A stretch of 7,384 nt of DNA from an uncultured Mitsuokella sp. Its GTDB lineage: Bacteria; Bacillota; Negativicutes; Selenomonadales; Selenomonadaceae. Every line of letters starts with the position of its first letter. The first letter of the stretch is position 1. The notes below the pieces were generated by a model. It ran no database searches. It was not told the DNA's origin and worked only from the letters and a program-made list of their open reading frames with translations. A program made the translations under genes and the position numbers. This document shows, piece by piece, positions 1-6,247 of this stretch. The stretch spans positions 1 to 7,384 of the forward strand of contig CAAGMF010000090.1 of the NCBI GenBank assembly GCA_900770895.1, read 5' to 3'.

Positions 1-581
1 GCGCGGCTGGCGATATCATACTGATCTACCGCATCATCGGGCGGGGCACGGCCGAGATGGCCGATATGAAGCCGGGAGATATCATGAGTGTCGAGGGGCC
101 GCTCGGACATGGTTTCTCCATACCGGAGGGGCGGGCGCTGCTCGTCGGTGGCGGTGTCGGCATCGCTCCGCTCATATTCCTCGCCAAGTCCTGTCCGGTG
201 AAGCCTTTCGTGCTCATCGGTGGCAAGAACGAGAGCGAGGTATTCTGGACGCGATTCCTCGAGCCGTATGCTGAGAAGGTCTTCATCACGACGGATGATG
301 GCTCGGTCGGCAAGAAGGGCTTCACGATCGACCTCATGCCTGAGGTGCTGGCCGCCGAGGAGGTCACGGCCGTATCGACCTGCGGTCCTGGCATCATGAT
401 GCGCGGCGTGGCCCAGCTCGCCCGCGAGCATGGTATCCCCTGCGAGGTCTCGATGGAGAGCCGCATGGGCTGCGGCATCGGCGTCTGCCTGGGATGCACG
501 TTCGAGGGACAGGTATCGCACCATCGGCGCAAGGTGTGTGCAGATGGCCCGGTTTTCCCGGCAGAGGAGGTATTCGGATGA
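1..581 (+). CDS. pyrK: Dihydroorotate dehydrogenase B, electron-transfer subunit PyrK (5' truncated by window edge)
   Basis: PyrK is the FAD/[2Fe-2S] subunit that passes electrons from the PyrD FMN to NAD+ in class 1B dihydroorotate dehydrogenase (de novo pyrimidine synthesis, cytoplasm). The frame is open to the left edge (first full codon at base 3), so the N-terminal part of the FAD domain is missing. Seen: an N-terminal stretch with LIYRIIGRGT and KPGD followed by GPLGHGF, typical of the flavin domain; the NAD-binding loop GGGVGIAPL at about bases 147-173; STCGPG near the end of the NAD domain; and a C-terminal cluster of four cysteines in the pattern C-x4-C-x2-C-x13-C (codons at about 441, 456, 465 and 507), which ligates the [2Fe-2S] cluster. 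It ends in TGA at 579-581, overlapping the pyrD ATG by four bases, which implies translational coupling. Identification is firm; only the start is unseen. Confidence 0.96.
   Translation, partial: AAGDIILIYRIIGRGTAEMADMKPGDIMSVEGPLGHGFSIPEGRALLVGGGVGIAPLIFLAKSCPVKPFVLIGGKNESEVFWTRFLEPYAEKVFITTDDGSVGKKGFTIDLMPEVLAAEEVTAVSTCGPGIMMRGVAQLAREHGIPCEVSMESRMGCGIGVCLGCTFEGQVSHHRRKVCADGPVFPAEEVFG
563..570 (+). promoter_or_regulatory. Ribosome binding site of pyrD inside the pyrK 3' end
   Basis: AGAGGAGG lies 7 nt before the ATG at 578. It selects this ATG over the upstream in-frame ATG at 494, which would lie inside pyrK and lacks a comparable site. Confidence 0.85.
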
Positions 582-1492
582 GCAGCGAGCGTTTAGCAGT
601 AGAAATAGCCGGTATAAAGATGAACACGCCAGTCATGGGAGCCTCGGGAACATTCGGCTTCGGTATGGAGTATCAGGATTTCCTCGACCTGCATGAGGTC
701 GGCGCGGTATTCTCGAAAGGCATAACGCCGCAGCCGCGCTCCGGCAATCCGGGCGTCCGCATTGCCGAGACGCCGTCTGCCATGCTGAACAGCATCGGGC
801 TCGAGAATCCGGGCCTCGAGGTGTTCAAGCGCGACATCCTGCCGCAGGCGGCGCAGCTGCCGACAGCCTTCATCGTGAACATCTCGGCCGGTACGGTCGA
901 GGAGTATGGCGAGATGGCGGCAGCGCTCGACGTCGATGGCGTCGACGGTCTCGAGGTCAATATATCCTGCCCGAATGTCAAAGAGGGCGGTATCGTATTC
1001 GGTACCGATCCGAAGGCGGCGGCTGCCGTCACCGCCAGCGTGAAGAAGCATACGCACAAACCAGTCATCGTGAAGCTGTCGCCGAACGTGACGAGCATCG
1101 CCACGATGGCGCAGGCCGTCGAGGCAGCTGGTGCGGACTGCATATCGCTCATAAACACGATCATGGGCATGGCCATCGATATTCGTCGCCGCCGTCCGCT
1201 GCTCGGCAATATCACGGGCGGCATGTCCGGCCCGGCCGTGAAGCCGATCGCGCTGCGCATGGTCTGGCAGGCTGCGCAGGCTGTGCAGATACCGGTCATC
1301 GGTCTCGGTGGCATCACCAGCGCCGAGGACGCTATCGAGTTCCTGCTCGCCGGCGCGAGCGGCGTCCAGGTCGGGGCACAGAATTTCCAGAATCCCGGTG
1401 TCATCGCCAAGATCACGCAGGGCCTCGATGAATATCTCGCAGAGAACGGGCTGCAGCACGTCAGTGAGCTGGTGGGCGCCCTCGAAGTGTGA
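578..1492 (+). CDS. pyrD: Dihydroorotate dehydrogenase B, catalytic subunit PyrD
   Basis: PyrD is the FMN-containing catalytic subunit oxidising dihydroorotate to orotate, step four of UMP synthesis; with PyrK it forms the NAD+-dependent class 1B enzyme. The product is 304 aa, close to the usual length, and is a complete TIM barrel. Seen: GASGTFGFG at residues 21-29; FSKGITPQPRSGNP at 45-58 with the FMN-contacting lysine; NSIGLENPG at 71-79; NISCPN at 128-133 with the class 1 active-site cysteine C131; VKLSPN at 165-170; NTIMGMAID at 193-201; and the phosphate-binding GLGGITSAEDAIEF at 242-255 followed by GASGVQVG. The start is fixed by the AGAGGAGG site and the ATGA overlap with pyrK. It is probably the last gene of the operon here, because a short spacer and a strong hairpin follow and pyrF/pyrE are absent. 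Identification is secure. Confidence 0.98.
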   Translation: MSSERLAVEIAGIKMNTPVMGASGTFGFGMEYQDFLDLHEVGAVFSKGITPQPRSGNPGVRIAETPSAMLNSIGLENPGLEVFKRDILPQAAQLPTAFIVNISAGTVEEYGEMAAALDVDGVDGLEVNISCPNVKEGGIVFGTDPKAAAAVTASVKKHTHKPVIVKLSPNVTSIATMAQAVEAAGADCISLINTIMGMAIDIRRRRPLLGNITGGMSGPAVKPIALRMVWQAAQAVQIPVIGLGGITSAEDAIEFLLAGASGVQVGAQNFQNPGVIAKITQGLDEYLAENGLQHVSELVGALEV

Positions 1493-1506
1493 TAGAATGT
1501 AGCTGA

Positions 1507-1611
1507 GGCGGCCGAGAGACAGCCGTCCTCGACGGCATCACCTCCGCTATCATCCGCATCGAGTACATGGTATTCCAGCGCGCGAAGATCGAGGGCATCT
1601 GGATCGACTGA
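1507..1611 (+). pseudogene. Orphan 34-codon open frame after pyrD, possible gene remnant
   Basis: Between the pyrD stop and the terminator is an open frame bounded by TGA at 1504-1506 and TGA at 1609-1611. It lacks an ATG until codon 21 and a clear ribosome binding site. Its translation includes DGITSAIIRIEYMVFQRA and then KIEGIWID, and it has the GC-rich third positions of neighbouring genes, so it reads like the C-terminus of a decayed gene. It also loosely resembles the PyrD segment GGITSAEDAIEFLLAG (shared GITSA, then IE plus an aromatic and aliphatic residues). That may be chance or a degenerate partial duplication. I do not recognise the family, and untranslated spacer is equally possible. 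Confidence 0.2.
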
Positions 1612-1638
1612 CAGTGACTATAGGACAATCGCATAGAT

Positions 1639-1676
1639 GAAAACAGGCCTGCCGCAATTCCGGCAGGCCTGTTTTC
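1639..1676. terminator. Bidirectional intrinsic terminator between converging pyrD and VWA gene
   Basis: A perfect 16-bp stem (GAAAACAGGCCTGCCG at 1639-1654 with its complement at 1661-1676) encloses a 6-nt loop. Each strand reads A-rich, GC-rich, then TTTT, so it can end transcription of pyrD from the left and of the minus-strand VWA gene, whose stop is only 8 nt away, from the right. Confidence 0.9.
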
Positions 1677-1684
1677 TCATGCTA

Positions 1685-3694
1685 TCAATGGGCGTAGAAT
1701 CCAGCGATGACGCGCAGGAGCTGGCTCGTGAGATGGTCGAGGTCGGTGCATTCGATGAGATGGGGATAGATGGGCTGGAGCTGGGCATAGCAGGAGTTGT
1801 CAGTGTCGCCTGATTCCGTGTTGATGGCCTCATCGTCAAGGGCGATGGCGACGACCTGTGTGCCACTGCGCTCAATCCGACGCACGATGTGGGCGGTATC
1901 CATAACTGATTCGGGCGGATAGTAGTTGTCGGCCTCATGCACTGGGACACCGTCGGAGAGCACGATGAGCAGGCGGTGCGTGTCGCCGGCGTGCTGACGC
2001 AGATAGTGCTCGGCCCAGAGCAGGGCAAGGCCGTCGCGATTATCACCATCGGCCGTTATCTGGAGCAGATTCAGTTCCTCATGGCGCGGTCCATGGAAAT
2101 CCCGCAGCACATTGATATCTATCTCAGGTTTGTAAAAATCGGCCCGGTGCTCGACGATGGCATGAGCGATGCCCTGCCGCGCGAGTACCTCATGCAGGAT
2201 GACGGCCGAGGCGGTGGCGGCTTTGTACCGGCCGTCCCAGTCCATAGAACCAGAGCCGTCGACGAGCAACAGGACCGTAAGCTCAGGCGTATCATCGCCA
2301 TCGTGCAGGCGGTACCAGTAGCGCCGCTGCGGGTCGCCGAGATGACGAGAGCTGATGCCGCTGCCAAAGCGGAAATGTTCTTCGCGCACGGCGGCATGAC
2401 GCTGTATGATCTGGGTGAGGCGGGCCGACTGCGTGCGTATCTGCACCTGATAGCGACGGCGGATGTTTTCATAGGCTGGGCGCAGCGAGTATTTTATGGC
2501 CGGATGATTCTCGTGGATCGCGATGCCGCGATGGCGCGTCGCATCGCGATAGTCATCGCCGTGGAGCAGATGATGGTGACCGCGGTAGGCGATAGCTGCG
2601 AGGGCGTTGTCGCGCAGCCGGGCAAACCCTTCGAGGTCGTGCAGGATGATACTAAGGTCGGGGCGCACGGGCTGCGTGGCATAGTCGTCAGGGAAGAGGC
2701 GTACGCTGACGACCTGAGAGCGGCCGACCTGGTGGCAACTACCATGCGAGTCGGAGTCAGCGGCATGGGTGCGCGTGCCGTAGAGGTGCAGCTCGATGGG
2801 CGCGAGATTCAGCGGCTCGCCATCGGGCGGGATGAGCGGCTGGATGATATCGAATAGCCGCTGGGCATAGGATGCGCGCTCGGCCGGAGAGGCGGCCATG
2901 CTGCCCGCGAGCCAGAGAGGTCGCATGCGCGCATCATAGGCCGTCGCGGCCAGATTCATGGCAGCCTCGCCCGTCCATGACTGTAGGTCGTCCGTATCGT
3001 CTACCGGACAGAGCAGGAGATGGGTGCCCAGGTGGAGCAGGTGCAGCAGCAGCCGTACTTCGCGCGATGGCAGGGGCGGCTCGATGGGCGGCTCAGGCGA
3101 ATCGTCATCATCATCGTCATCGGTGTCTGTGTCGTCGATTAGCAGCTTTGGCTCCCAGAGCGTGCCGAACCAGCTCGCGAGGCGGCCGAAACGCAGATAG
3201 CCGGCAATATTGTCGTAACAGCTGGCACCAACGGCCTCGATGTAGGCATCTTCGATGACATTGCCGATGTAGGCAGCGATGCGACGTTCGTTGCGCGTAT
3301 GGTAATGAGGATTTTGTGAAGCATCGGGCGGGAAACTCGTGTAGAGCAGGTGCAGACACTCATGGATGGTCTGGCTGCGCGTGATGAGGCAGAGTACGCT
3401 CCAGGTATCGGCAATGATTGCACGGGGCCAGTGCAGGCATGCAATGGTGTGCTCGAGGGCATCCTGATCGATATACAGGCGGTGCAGGGCTGGATCAACG
3501 ACGATGCTTCGGCCATCCGTGTAGGCCTCGTCCTCATTGATGAAGTAGAGGCGCATGTCGTCACGTTCGGAGAAAATCTGTGCAAATGTTTCCTCGATGG
3601 CCTGCTGGCTGCCACTCTGAAAGGCACGCAGAATGTCGTCTGGCGTGAGATGGGCGAGGTCAGAAGCAGCGGACTTCGCAATGATCGGCTGCAT
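1685..3694 (-). CDS. CobT-like VWA (MIDAS) protein with an N-terminal HExxH motif, partner of a MoxR/CobS ATPase
   Basis: A 669-aa cytoplasmic protein with no signal peptide. Seen: an N-terminal region with HECLH at residues 111-115; NVIEDAYIEAVGA at 145-157, resembling the E-x-x-R-x-E-A-x-GA segment of CobT/NorD-type N-termini; an acidic linker at 187-198 with seven consecutive Asp; and a C-terminal VWA domain from about 471. The VWA domain has the MIDAS motif DGSGSM (479-484, metal ligands D479, S481, S483), DGLALLWA at 554-561 and LIVLSDGVP at 576-584, close to the DGEAL-WA and ISDG-P signatures of CobT. The usual MIDAS Thr position is not obvious; D550 or D554 may substitute. The start at 3694 is chosen because AAGGGGTGA sits just before it, overlapping the end of the ATPase gene; an upstream in-frame ATG at 3769 would overlap that gene. 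Known: such proteins work with AAA+ rings, as CobS-CobT do in aerobic cobalt chelation. Inferred: a chelatase-like remodelling role on an unknown client, since no CobN or cobalamin gene is nearby. Confidence 0.85.
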   Translation of the reverse strand: MQPIIAKSAASDLAHLTPDDILRAFQSGSQQAIEETFAQIFSERDDMRLYFINEDEAYTDGRSIVVDPALHRLYIDQDALEHTIACLHWPRAIIADTWSVLCLITRSQTIHECLHLLYTSFPPDASQNPHYHTRNERRIAAYIGNVIEDAYIEAVGASCYDNIAGYLRFGRLASWFGTLWEPKLLIDDTDTDDDDDDDSPEPPIEPPLPSREVRLLLHLLHLGTHLLLCPVDDTDDLQSWTGEAAMNLAATAYDARMRPLWLAGSMAASPAERASYAQRLFDIIQPLIPPDGEPLNLAPIELHLYGTRTHAADSDSHGSCHQVGRSQVVSVRLFPDDYATQPVRPDLSIILHDLEGFARLRDNALAAIAYRGHHHLLHGDDYRDATRHRGIAIHENHPAIKYSLRPAYENIRRRYQVQIRTQSARLTQIIQRHAAVREEHFRFGSGISSRHLGDPQRRYWYRLHDGDDTPELTVLLLVDGSGSMDWDGRYKAATASAVILHEVLARQGIAHAIVEHRADFYKPEIDINVLRDFHGPRHEELNLLQITADGDNRDGLALLWAEHYLRQHAGDTHRLLIVLSDGVPVHEADNYYPPESVMDTAHIVRRIERSGTQVVAIALDDEAINTESGDTDNSCYAQLQPIYPHLIECTDLDHLTSQLLRVIAGFYAH

Positions 3695-3698
3695 GATC

Positions 3699-5225
3699 TC
3701 ACCCCTTCCAGCGATAGAGCATGATGATGCCGCGCAGGGCATCCTCGAGCGTGCGGTCGCATTTCGCAATCGGGATGATGGTCATCTCGGCAGCCTTTAC
3801 GTAGCCTTCGTATTTCGCGAGACGGGCCCAGTTCTCGAGGTTGCGTGGCGATATGACGAGATCGAGCTCTTCGCGCTCGAGTTGTTGTTTGATTTTGTGG
3901 TAGACAGCGATGAGCTTGTCGACGACGGGCTCGCATTCGGGCACGCGGGCGAGCAGCATGCGCCGGATGGCGCGGTCGGACAGTGCGGCGATTTCGACGA
4001 TGCTGCTGAAGCGGTTATAGAGCGACTGGTTCAGTTCCTTCGTACCGAAATAGCCCATATTCATCGTGGCGAAGAAACGAAAATTCGGGTGACGCCGCAC
4101 GACTTCGCCGCTATCGAGGCGTACGAAGCCGTTGTCGTCGAGCAGCGAATTCAAAAATGCCAGATATTGCGGCCTGGCGAAGTTTATCTCCTCGAATACG
4201 ACGGCGCCGCCCTCACGGATGGCACGCGTGACATAGCTTTCGCGGAACACGATGCGGTCGTCCTCAGGCAGATATTTGCCGAGAATGAATTCGTCGAGGT
4301 TCTCCGTGCAGTTGATAGTCTCGAGCAACGGCAGACCGATAGCTGCTGCTAGCAATTTGCAATCCATCGTCTTGCCGGTGCCGGCCGGCCCGTGCAGCAG
4401 CACCGAGAGTACATCGCCGGTTGCAATAGCGCTCGCAAGTCCGCGCAAGCGCCGTGGCAGCTGGAATTCGGGGGTGAGCTGGGGGACGAGAGCGCGCTGC
4501 TCAGGGGTGAAAGCATCATCCGGGAAACGTATGATGGGTTTCTCGGCAGGGACTGCAGGAGCTGGAGCATCAGCGGCAACACCGCCATAACGGGCGGAGT
4601 AGGACATGAGTCCGGCGGTGGAGGTACCTGAGAGGTCGCAGTAGCTCACGGCAAATTCGTCATGCTTGTGATTCTGGTAGAAATCCTCGTGGACATTCAC
4701 GAATTCATCGATGACAGGCAATGCGGCGAAGTGCTCGAACAGCTCGCCGAAGGCTGCATCCGTATGAATGTCGTGTGCGAGTAGTACGAGAAAGCATGGC
4801 AACAGTTTATAGAGCGGATGTAGGTGCTCCATTGTGCTGTAGATGTACTCATCGTCTTGATCATAGGCGGCGATGGACAGTGCGCTGCCCTCGAGCAGAG
4901 CCCGGTAACGATAGACATTGCTCTCGACGACACCGTTCTCGCGGTAGTCCTCGGGCACGATGATGTCAAGCAGCACACGGTCCTCGGGATCATCATAGTA
5001 GATGTCGCCAACGCCATGACCGGCGCGGATTGACTGCACGAGCGTCGTGAGCAGTACCACTGCCTCGCCGATGGGCTGGCACAGCGTCGTCGTGCCCTGC
5101 GGTGATTCATTCTGCGGGTGCACATAGTACTGTGTGACGTCGGAGAGGTGATGCAATCCGAACCCTCTATATATCTCGCGTGAGTTATGGCGGCAGATGC
5201 GATAGGATAGCTTAAAAATATTCAT
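3699..5225 (-). CDS. MoxR/CobS-type AAA+ ATPase
   Basis: A 508-aa protein. Residues 1 to about 230 form a family-specific N-terminal region I cannot assign, with one hydrophobic stretch (LYKLLPCFLVLLAHDI, 138-153) and an Ala/Pro-rich linker at 216-228. The AAA+ module spans about 240-500: Walker A GPAGTGKT (279-286), Walker B AVVFEEIN (341-348), sensor 1 FFATMN (384-389), likely arginine finger R405 in LYNRF, and sensor 2 region SPRNLENW (459-466). Loop content and order match the MoxR/CobS branch. The Walker B acidic pair is Glu-Glu rather than the usual Asp-Glu. The start at 5225 has TGAGG 7 nt upstream. The stop is 4 nt before the VWA gene, so both are co-transcribed and probably form one complex, with this ring as motor. 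Such pairs act as metal-insertion or protein-activation chaperones (CobS, BchI, CbbQ, NorQ); the client here is unknown. Confidence 0.9.
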   Translation of the reverse strand: MNIFKLSYRICRHNSREIYRGFGLHHLSDVTQYYVHPQNESPQGTTTLCQPIGEAVVLLTTLVQSIRAGHGVGDIYYDDPEDRVLLDIIVPEDYRENGVVESNVYRYRALLEGSALSIAAYDQDDEYIYSTMEHLHPLYKLLPCFLVLLAHDIHTDAAFGELFEHFAALPVIDEFVNVHEDFYQNHKHDEFAVSYCDLSGTSTAGLMSYSARYGGVAADAPAPAVPAEKPIIRFPDDAFTPEQRALVPQLTPEFQLPRRLRGLASAIATGDVLSVLLHGPAGTGKTMDCKLLAAAIGLPLLETINCTENLDEFILGKYLPEDDRIVFRESYVTRAIREGGAVVFEEINFARPQYLAFLNSLLDDNGFVRLDSGEVVRRHPNFRFFATMNMGYFGTKELNQSLYNRFSSIVEIAALSDRAIRRMLLARVPECEPVVDKLIAVYHKIKQQLEREELDLVISPRNLENWARLAKYEGYVKAAEMTIIPIAKCDRTLEDALRGIIMLYRWKG

Positions 5226-5252
5226 GATGGCGCCTCAGTGCTAACAGAACTG

Positions 5253-5276
5253 CTGGCTTCCGTATGAGATAGCCAG
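5253..5276 (-). other. Small inverted repeat in the leader of the ATPase-VWA operon
   Basis: CTGGCT and AGCCAG (6 bp) are separated by 12 nt between the predicted promoter and the ATPase start. It could fold in the leader RNA or be an operator half-site pair, but it is short enough to be chance. Confidence 0.2.
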
Positions 5277-5303
5277 TGATAATATTAAATATTATTTTAT
5301 CAT

Positions 5304-5332
5304 ATTTTAGCGTTGAAAGCGTTTTTTCTTAA
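5304..5332 (-). promoter_or_regulatory. Probable promoter of the ATPase-VWA operon
   Basis: On the minus strand TTAAGA (5332-5327) and TAAAAT (5309-5304) are separated by 17 nt in a very AT-rich stretch, giving a leader of about 70 nt. The -35 matches only four of six consensus bases. Other -10-like hexamers (TATGAT at 5304-5299, TAAAAT at 5299-5294) lie nearby, so the exact site is uncertain. A cre-like box falls in the spacer. Confidence 0.45.
5314..5327. promoter_or_regulatory. cre-like (catabolite response) box overlapping the operon promoter
   Basis: TGAAAGCGTTTTTT matches the CcpA operator consensus TGWAANCGNTNWCA except for the last two positions. It lies between the predicted -35 and -10, where binding would repress. 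The hexamer AGCGTT is also directly repeated at 5309-5314 and 5318-5323. No regulator is seen in the window, so this remains a motif match. Confidence 0.25.
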
Positions 5333-5365
5333 TTGTAATACCTGGGAAACTAGCATGACATGAAA

Positions 5366-5400
5366 GAGGGTGTGAGAAGATGGGACTTACTCACACCCTC
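5366..5400 (-). terminator. Intrinsic terminator downstream of the cupin gene
   Basis: An 11-bp perfect stem (GAGGGTGTGAG at 5366-5376 with CTCACACCCTC at 5390-5400) with a 13-nt loop lies 26 nt past the cupin stop. On the minus strand TTTCATGT follows, a weak U-tract, so termination may be partial. It separates the cupin gene from the ATPase promoter. Confidence 0.7.
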
Positions 5401-5426
5401 CGGTTCGATAGGATTGATATGCCCGC

Positions 5427-6080
5427 TCATTCCAGCGTGAGCAGCAGGGCCATCTTGAAATTGCCTTTGGCGCGGACGGAGTGCAGCCCGTTCTTGGCGA
5501 ACTTGAAGTTTTCGCCAGCTTTTATGGCATATTCCTTTCCCTCGTAGCCGATGACGCCCTCGCCATCCAGGGCAAAGATCAGTGCCTCGCCGGGAGCGGC
5601 ATGCTCGGATAGGCCAGTGCCCTCGGAAAAGCTCATAATCACGAATTTCAGTTTCGGATCATTGATGAGATCCATGTTGACGATCTTGCCCTCCTGATAA
5701 GGGAGGAGATCTTTGAGCTTGAATACTTCGCCTGCTTTTAGAATCTGGTTCATGGTGCTGTCCTTTCTTAGTGCTAATTCTGTATATATGCTATCGAGCG
5801 TCGCTCTCATGCCGACGGGAACCTGCTGCGGGAGGATGAAGGCATCACCGGTCTTGAGATGCCAGGACTGGGATTTGGTGAAAATCTCGAGCTCCCCTTC
5901 ATCCAGATAAATAAGTTTGGGGACCTGATAGGTTTCAGCACTGATATCGGTGTGCTCCGCCAGTGAGAAATGCAAAAGGTGATATCCCTGCTGCTCATAA
6001 ACAGATTTCGAAATCGTGCATCCGGGAACGGGGATATTGTCTTTTGCTATAGAGAAAATCTTTCCTGCAACTTCATTCAT
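5427..6080 (-). CDS. Two-domain cupin protein
   Basis: A 217-aa soluble protein with two cupin (beta-barrel) repeats. The first (about residues 35-105: KLIYLDEGELEIF, then LKTGDAFILPQQVP) lacks the metal-binding histidines, with Glu49 where the first His would be expected. The second (about 115-210: SEHAAPGEALIFALDGEG, then IKAGENFKFAKNGLHSV) keeps H160, E165 and H200 and is likely the metal- or ligand-binding half. The second half resembles common stand-alone cupins of about 108 aa and has its own ribosome binding site and ATG (Met110). Start choice: GAGAGG lies 8 nt before the ATG at 6080 but only 2 nt before the in-frame ATG at 6086, so 6080 is preferred. Flanking promoter and terminator suggest a single-gene transcript. 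Substrate and function are unknown; cupins include dioxygenases, isomerases and sensors. Confidence 0.88.
   Translation of the reverse strand: MNEVAGKIFSIAKDNIPVPGCTISKSVYEQQGYHLLHFSLAEHTDISAETYQVPKLIYLDEGELEIFTKSQSWHLKTGDAFILPQQVPVGMRATLDSIYTELALRKDSTMNQILKAGEVFKLKDLLPYQEGKIVNMDLINDPKLKFVIMSFSEGTGLSEHAAPGEALIFALDGEGVIGYEGKEYAIKAGENFKFAKNGLHSVRAKGNFKMALLLTLE
5761..5766 (-). promoter_or_regulatory. Internal ribosome binding site before the second cupin domain
   Basis: AAAGGA on the minus strand is followed after 7 nt by ATG at 5753-5751, in frame with the cupin gene. Translation from here would give a 108-aa single cupin (5427-5753) keeping all the metal-ligand residues. Confidence 0.45.
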
Positions 6081-6104
6081 CTTCATCGCCTCTCTTCGAT
6101 ATCC

Positions 6105-6113
6105 AGTATAGCA
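6105..6113 (-). promoter_or_regulatory. Extended -10 promoter of the cupin gene
   Basis: TGCTATACT on the minus strand is an extended -10 element (TG-N-TATACT). No good -35 hexamer stands 16-18 nt upstream, which is common for extended -10 promoters. The predicted transcript would start near 6098, giving a leader of under 20 nt that contains the GAGAGG site. Confidence 0.55.
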
Positions 6114-6163
6114 AAGCTGTACGGCCTGTTCTGTGATAATGGCAACAGTTCTTCAGACTTTTT

Positions 6164-6175
6164 CCGCGATCGCGG
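6164..6175. repeat. Perfect 12-bp palindrome upstream of the cupin promoter
   Basis: CCGCGATCGCGG is self-complementary and lies about 65-75 nt upstream of the predicted cupin transcription start. It stands out in a lower-GC spacer. It could be an operator; it is not followed by a U-tract on either strand, so it is not a terminator. Confidence 0.3.
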
Positions 6176-6210
6176 CAAGGGGCCGAAAACGACGATACGA
6201 TGTTCAGGAC

Positions 6211-6238
6211 ATACGAAAAAGAGGCTGCGAGCGCAGCC
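6211..6238 (-). terminator. Intrinsic terminator of the exported-protein gene
   Basis: GGCTGC (6223-6228) pairs with GCAGCC (6233-6238) around a GAGC loop, and on the minus strand the hairpin is followed by TCTTTTTCG. It lies 119 nt past the stop codon, after a 3' untranslated region almost without G. Confidence 0.8.
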
Positions 6239-6247
6239 CCTTCTTCC

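Noticed and set aside
494..577. Upstream in-frame extension of pyrD to the ATG at 494
   Set aside because: It would add 28 residues overlapping the pyrK cysteine-cluster coding region. The AGAGGAGG site and normal family length support 578.
593..1459. A 288-codon minus-strand open frame opposite pyrD
   Set aside because: pyrD is unmistakable on the other strand, and this frame has no ribosome binding site or family resemblance.
1937..2857. A 306-codon plus-strand open frame opposite the VWA gene
   Set aside because: The minus-strand frame has clear CobT-like motifs and a good ribosome binding site. The plus-strand translation has no recognisable motif and is an expected by-product of GC-rich codon usage.
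3633..4352. A 239-codon plus-strand frame opposite the ATPase
   Set aside because: It overlaps the AAA+ motif region read in the opposite direction and has no independent evidence of coding.
1685..5225. Classification of the ATPase-VWA pair as a known anti-phage defence system
   Set aside because: No effector, adaptor, nuclease or other defence gene is adjacent, and the closest recognisable signatures are CobS/CobT-like, so a defence role cannot be supported from the sequence.
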